From Nocardioides caeni (lineage in GTDB: Bacteria > Actinomycetota > Actinomycetes > Propionibacteriales > Nocardioidaceae): a DNA stretch of 64,000 nucleotides. Shown one piece after another: positions 63,112-64,000 of this stretch; position 1 is the first letter of the stretch; each line of letters begins with the position of its first letter. The DNA is taken from NCBI RefSeq assembly GCF_004912195.1, contig NZ_STGW01000003.1, positions 248,001 to 312,000 of the forward strand, given 5' to 3'. The translations under genes were made by a program, and so were the position numbers. Below the pieces are notes generated by a model. It was not told the DNA's origin and did no database searches. It saw only the letters and a list, made by a program, of their open reading frames with translations.

Positions 63112-63836
63112 GCAGCCCGCCCTGCCAACCACTCCATGACGGCTCCCACGTCGGCGACGGTCTCCATCCCCGGCGGGGCGGGCGGGCGTCGTACGACCAC
63201 GACCGGCAGGCCGCGCTCGGCGGCGGCCTCCATCTTCGGCCAGGTCAGCTCGCCGCCCGAGTCCTTGGTGACCAGCACGTCGCGGTCGGCGAGTAGCGCG
63301 CGCTCGCCGTCGAGCGTGTAGGGACCTCGGGAGGTGAGGATCTCCCAGCTGGCGGGGATCGCGATGTCCGGTACGTCGACCACGCGGGCCAGCACCTCTC
63401 GCTCCTCCAGCGCCGGGACGAAGCGCGCCAGCTCCTGGCGACCGACGGTGACGAAAGGGCGGCTGCCGAGCTCGCCGGCGACGGTCGCCGCCTGCTCATG
63501 GGTGTCGACCCAGATCCAGGACGGGGTGGTGCGGTCGATCCACCCCGGGCGCTGGAGGCGGAGCAGCGGCACACCCTCCTCCGAGCACGCCGAGGCGGCG
63601 TTGCGGCTGATCCCGGCGGCGAACGGATGCGTCGCGTCGACGACGACGTCGAAATCGGCAAGTACAGCCCGCAGGCCGAGGACTCCCCCGAAGCCTCCGA
63701 TCCGGACCTCCCCCACCGGCAGTCGCGGGCGCGCGACCCGGCCGGCGAGCGACGAGACGACAGGGACGCCGTCGGCCACCAGTCGGGCGGCGAGGGCGCG
63801 GGCCTCGCCGGTGCCGCCGAGCAGCAGGACCCTCAT
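63090..63836 (-). CDS. cobK: Precorrin-6A reductase
   Basis: 248 residues. [101 protein letters not shown] are CobK/CbiJ marks. NADPH-dependent reduction of precorrin-6A. The final residues come from a palindromic repeat; the true family end is near [13 protein letters not shown] overlap with cobQ. Confidence 0.93.
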   Translation of the reverse strand: MRVLLLGGTGEARALAARLVADGVPVVSSLAGRVARPRLPVGEVRIGGFGGVLGLRAVLADFDVVVDATHPFAAGISRNAASACSEEGVPLLRLQRPGWIDRTTPSWIWVDTHEQAATVAGELGSRPFVTVGRQELARFVPALEEREVLARVVDVPDIAIPASWEILTSRGPYTLDGERALLADRDVLVTKDSGGELTWPKMEAAAERGLPVVVVRRPPAPPGMETVADVGAVMEWLAGRAAGVSRRP

Positions 63837-64000
63837 CGGGTCAGCTCCAGCAGCGCATCGAGGTCGAGGTGCTCCTCGACCAGGTCGCCGAGCAGGTCGA
63901 GCCGAGCCGCGCGGGCGGCCGGGAAGGAGGCAGCGGACACGACGCCGAGCGCGTCGGCCAGGTAGGCCGCGCGGGCGGCGTCGTCCTCCAGGCTGCCGTG
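63833..64000 (-). CDS. cobQ: Cobyric acid synthase, C-terminus (partial)
   Basis: The minus strand reads [20 protein letters not shown]...[30 protein letters not shown]-stop. HGSLE is the end of the amidotransferase domain (catalytic His) and [17 protein letters not shown] the usual CobQ end. It amidates four side chains of adenosylcobyrinate. The rest lies outside the window. Confidence 0.85.
   Translation of the reverse strand, partial: HGSLEDDAARAAYLADALGVVSAASFPAARAARLDLLGDLVEEHLDLDALLELTR

Overview
The window is high-GC actinobacterial chromosome. The closest picture I can give from gene content is a Nocardioides-like member of the Nocardioidaceae. Supporting this are the topoisomerase IV pair (parC, parE) near an HrdB/SigA-type sigma factor, an lprG-P55 pair, DUF5998/DUF6458/DUF7455 proteins, dense ATGA/GTGA gene overlaps, and a full anaerobic-style numbering of cob genes typical of actinomycetes. 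No rRNA, tRNA or CRISPR array was seen; the only classical RNA gene is RNase P RNA.

Region by region. 1-11.4 kb: a truncated SigE-type sigma factor, a phosphodiesterase, DUF5998, a GNAT/acyl-CoA synthetase fusion, parC, the lprG-P55 lipoprotein/exporter pair, a beta-carbonic anhydrase and a DJ-1/PfpI protein. 11.4-14.1 kb: the RNA-polymerase rescue ATPase HelR preceded by a 20-bp rifamycin-associated element (RAE), which predicts induction by rifamycins.

14.17-20.24 kb: a 6.07-kb integrated island bounded by two copies of GATGAAC. It is inserted exactly on a codon boundary in the 3' end of the host parE gene. The island supplies a replacement 14-residue C-terminus for ParE, and the displaced host 14-residue tail still sits at the far end next to helR. 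The island carries a serine integrase (broken by a 1-base deletion), a small resolvase, an XRE regulator, several unknown genes, short proteins, a hairpin-rich non-coding stretch, and an Imm53-type immunity gene whose start codon overlaps the new parE stop codon. This is the most interesting system in the window: an element that repairs its essential target gene with its own tail and simultaneously uses that gene to express cargo.

20.2-38.9 kb: parE, DUF7455 (behind a predicted SigR/SigH-type promoter), a CapA-like phosphatase, an M28 peptidase, the principal sigma factor, a HhH-GPD repair protein, the ATP-grasp/alpha-E/transglutaminase operon, a second SigE-type sigma factor with its membrane partner, RNase P RNA, small membrane proteins, an MBL hydrolase, an AurF-like diiron oxygenase under an obvious palindromic operator, an ACT-domain regulator, a GyrI-like protein and a 2'-5' RNA ligase-like protein.

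38.9-64 kb: cobalamin synthesis. cobT-cobS and cobU (with an RNB nuclease) come first. Then come the Nif3/zinc-ribbon/phosphatase trio, and a B12 riboswitch leading cobG(truncated)-cobH-cobIJ-cobL-cobM-chelatase(I/D)-bluB-cobO-cobB-cobC. A second B12 riboswitch leads cbtB-cbtA-cobD-SDR, and cobK and the end of cobQ close the window. Together they cover cobalt uptake, corrin ring synthesis, adenosylation, DMB synthesis and nucleotide-loop assembly.

A dispersed palindromic REP-like element recurs at least five times. Three of those copies lie inside genes and are translated in the same frame as a VVEEA..GRLET-like peptide in interdomain or loop positions. Coordinates are exact where motifs were indexed by hand; start codons are my choice and are marked as uncertain where alternatives exist.
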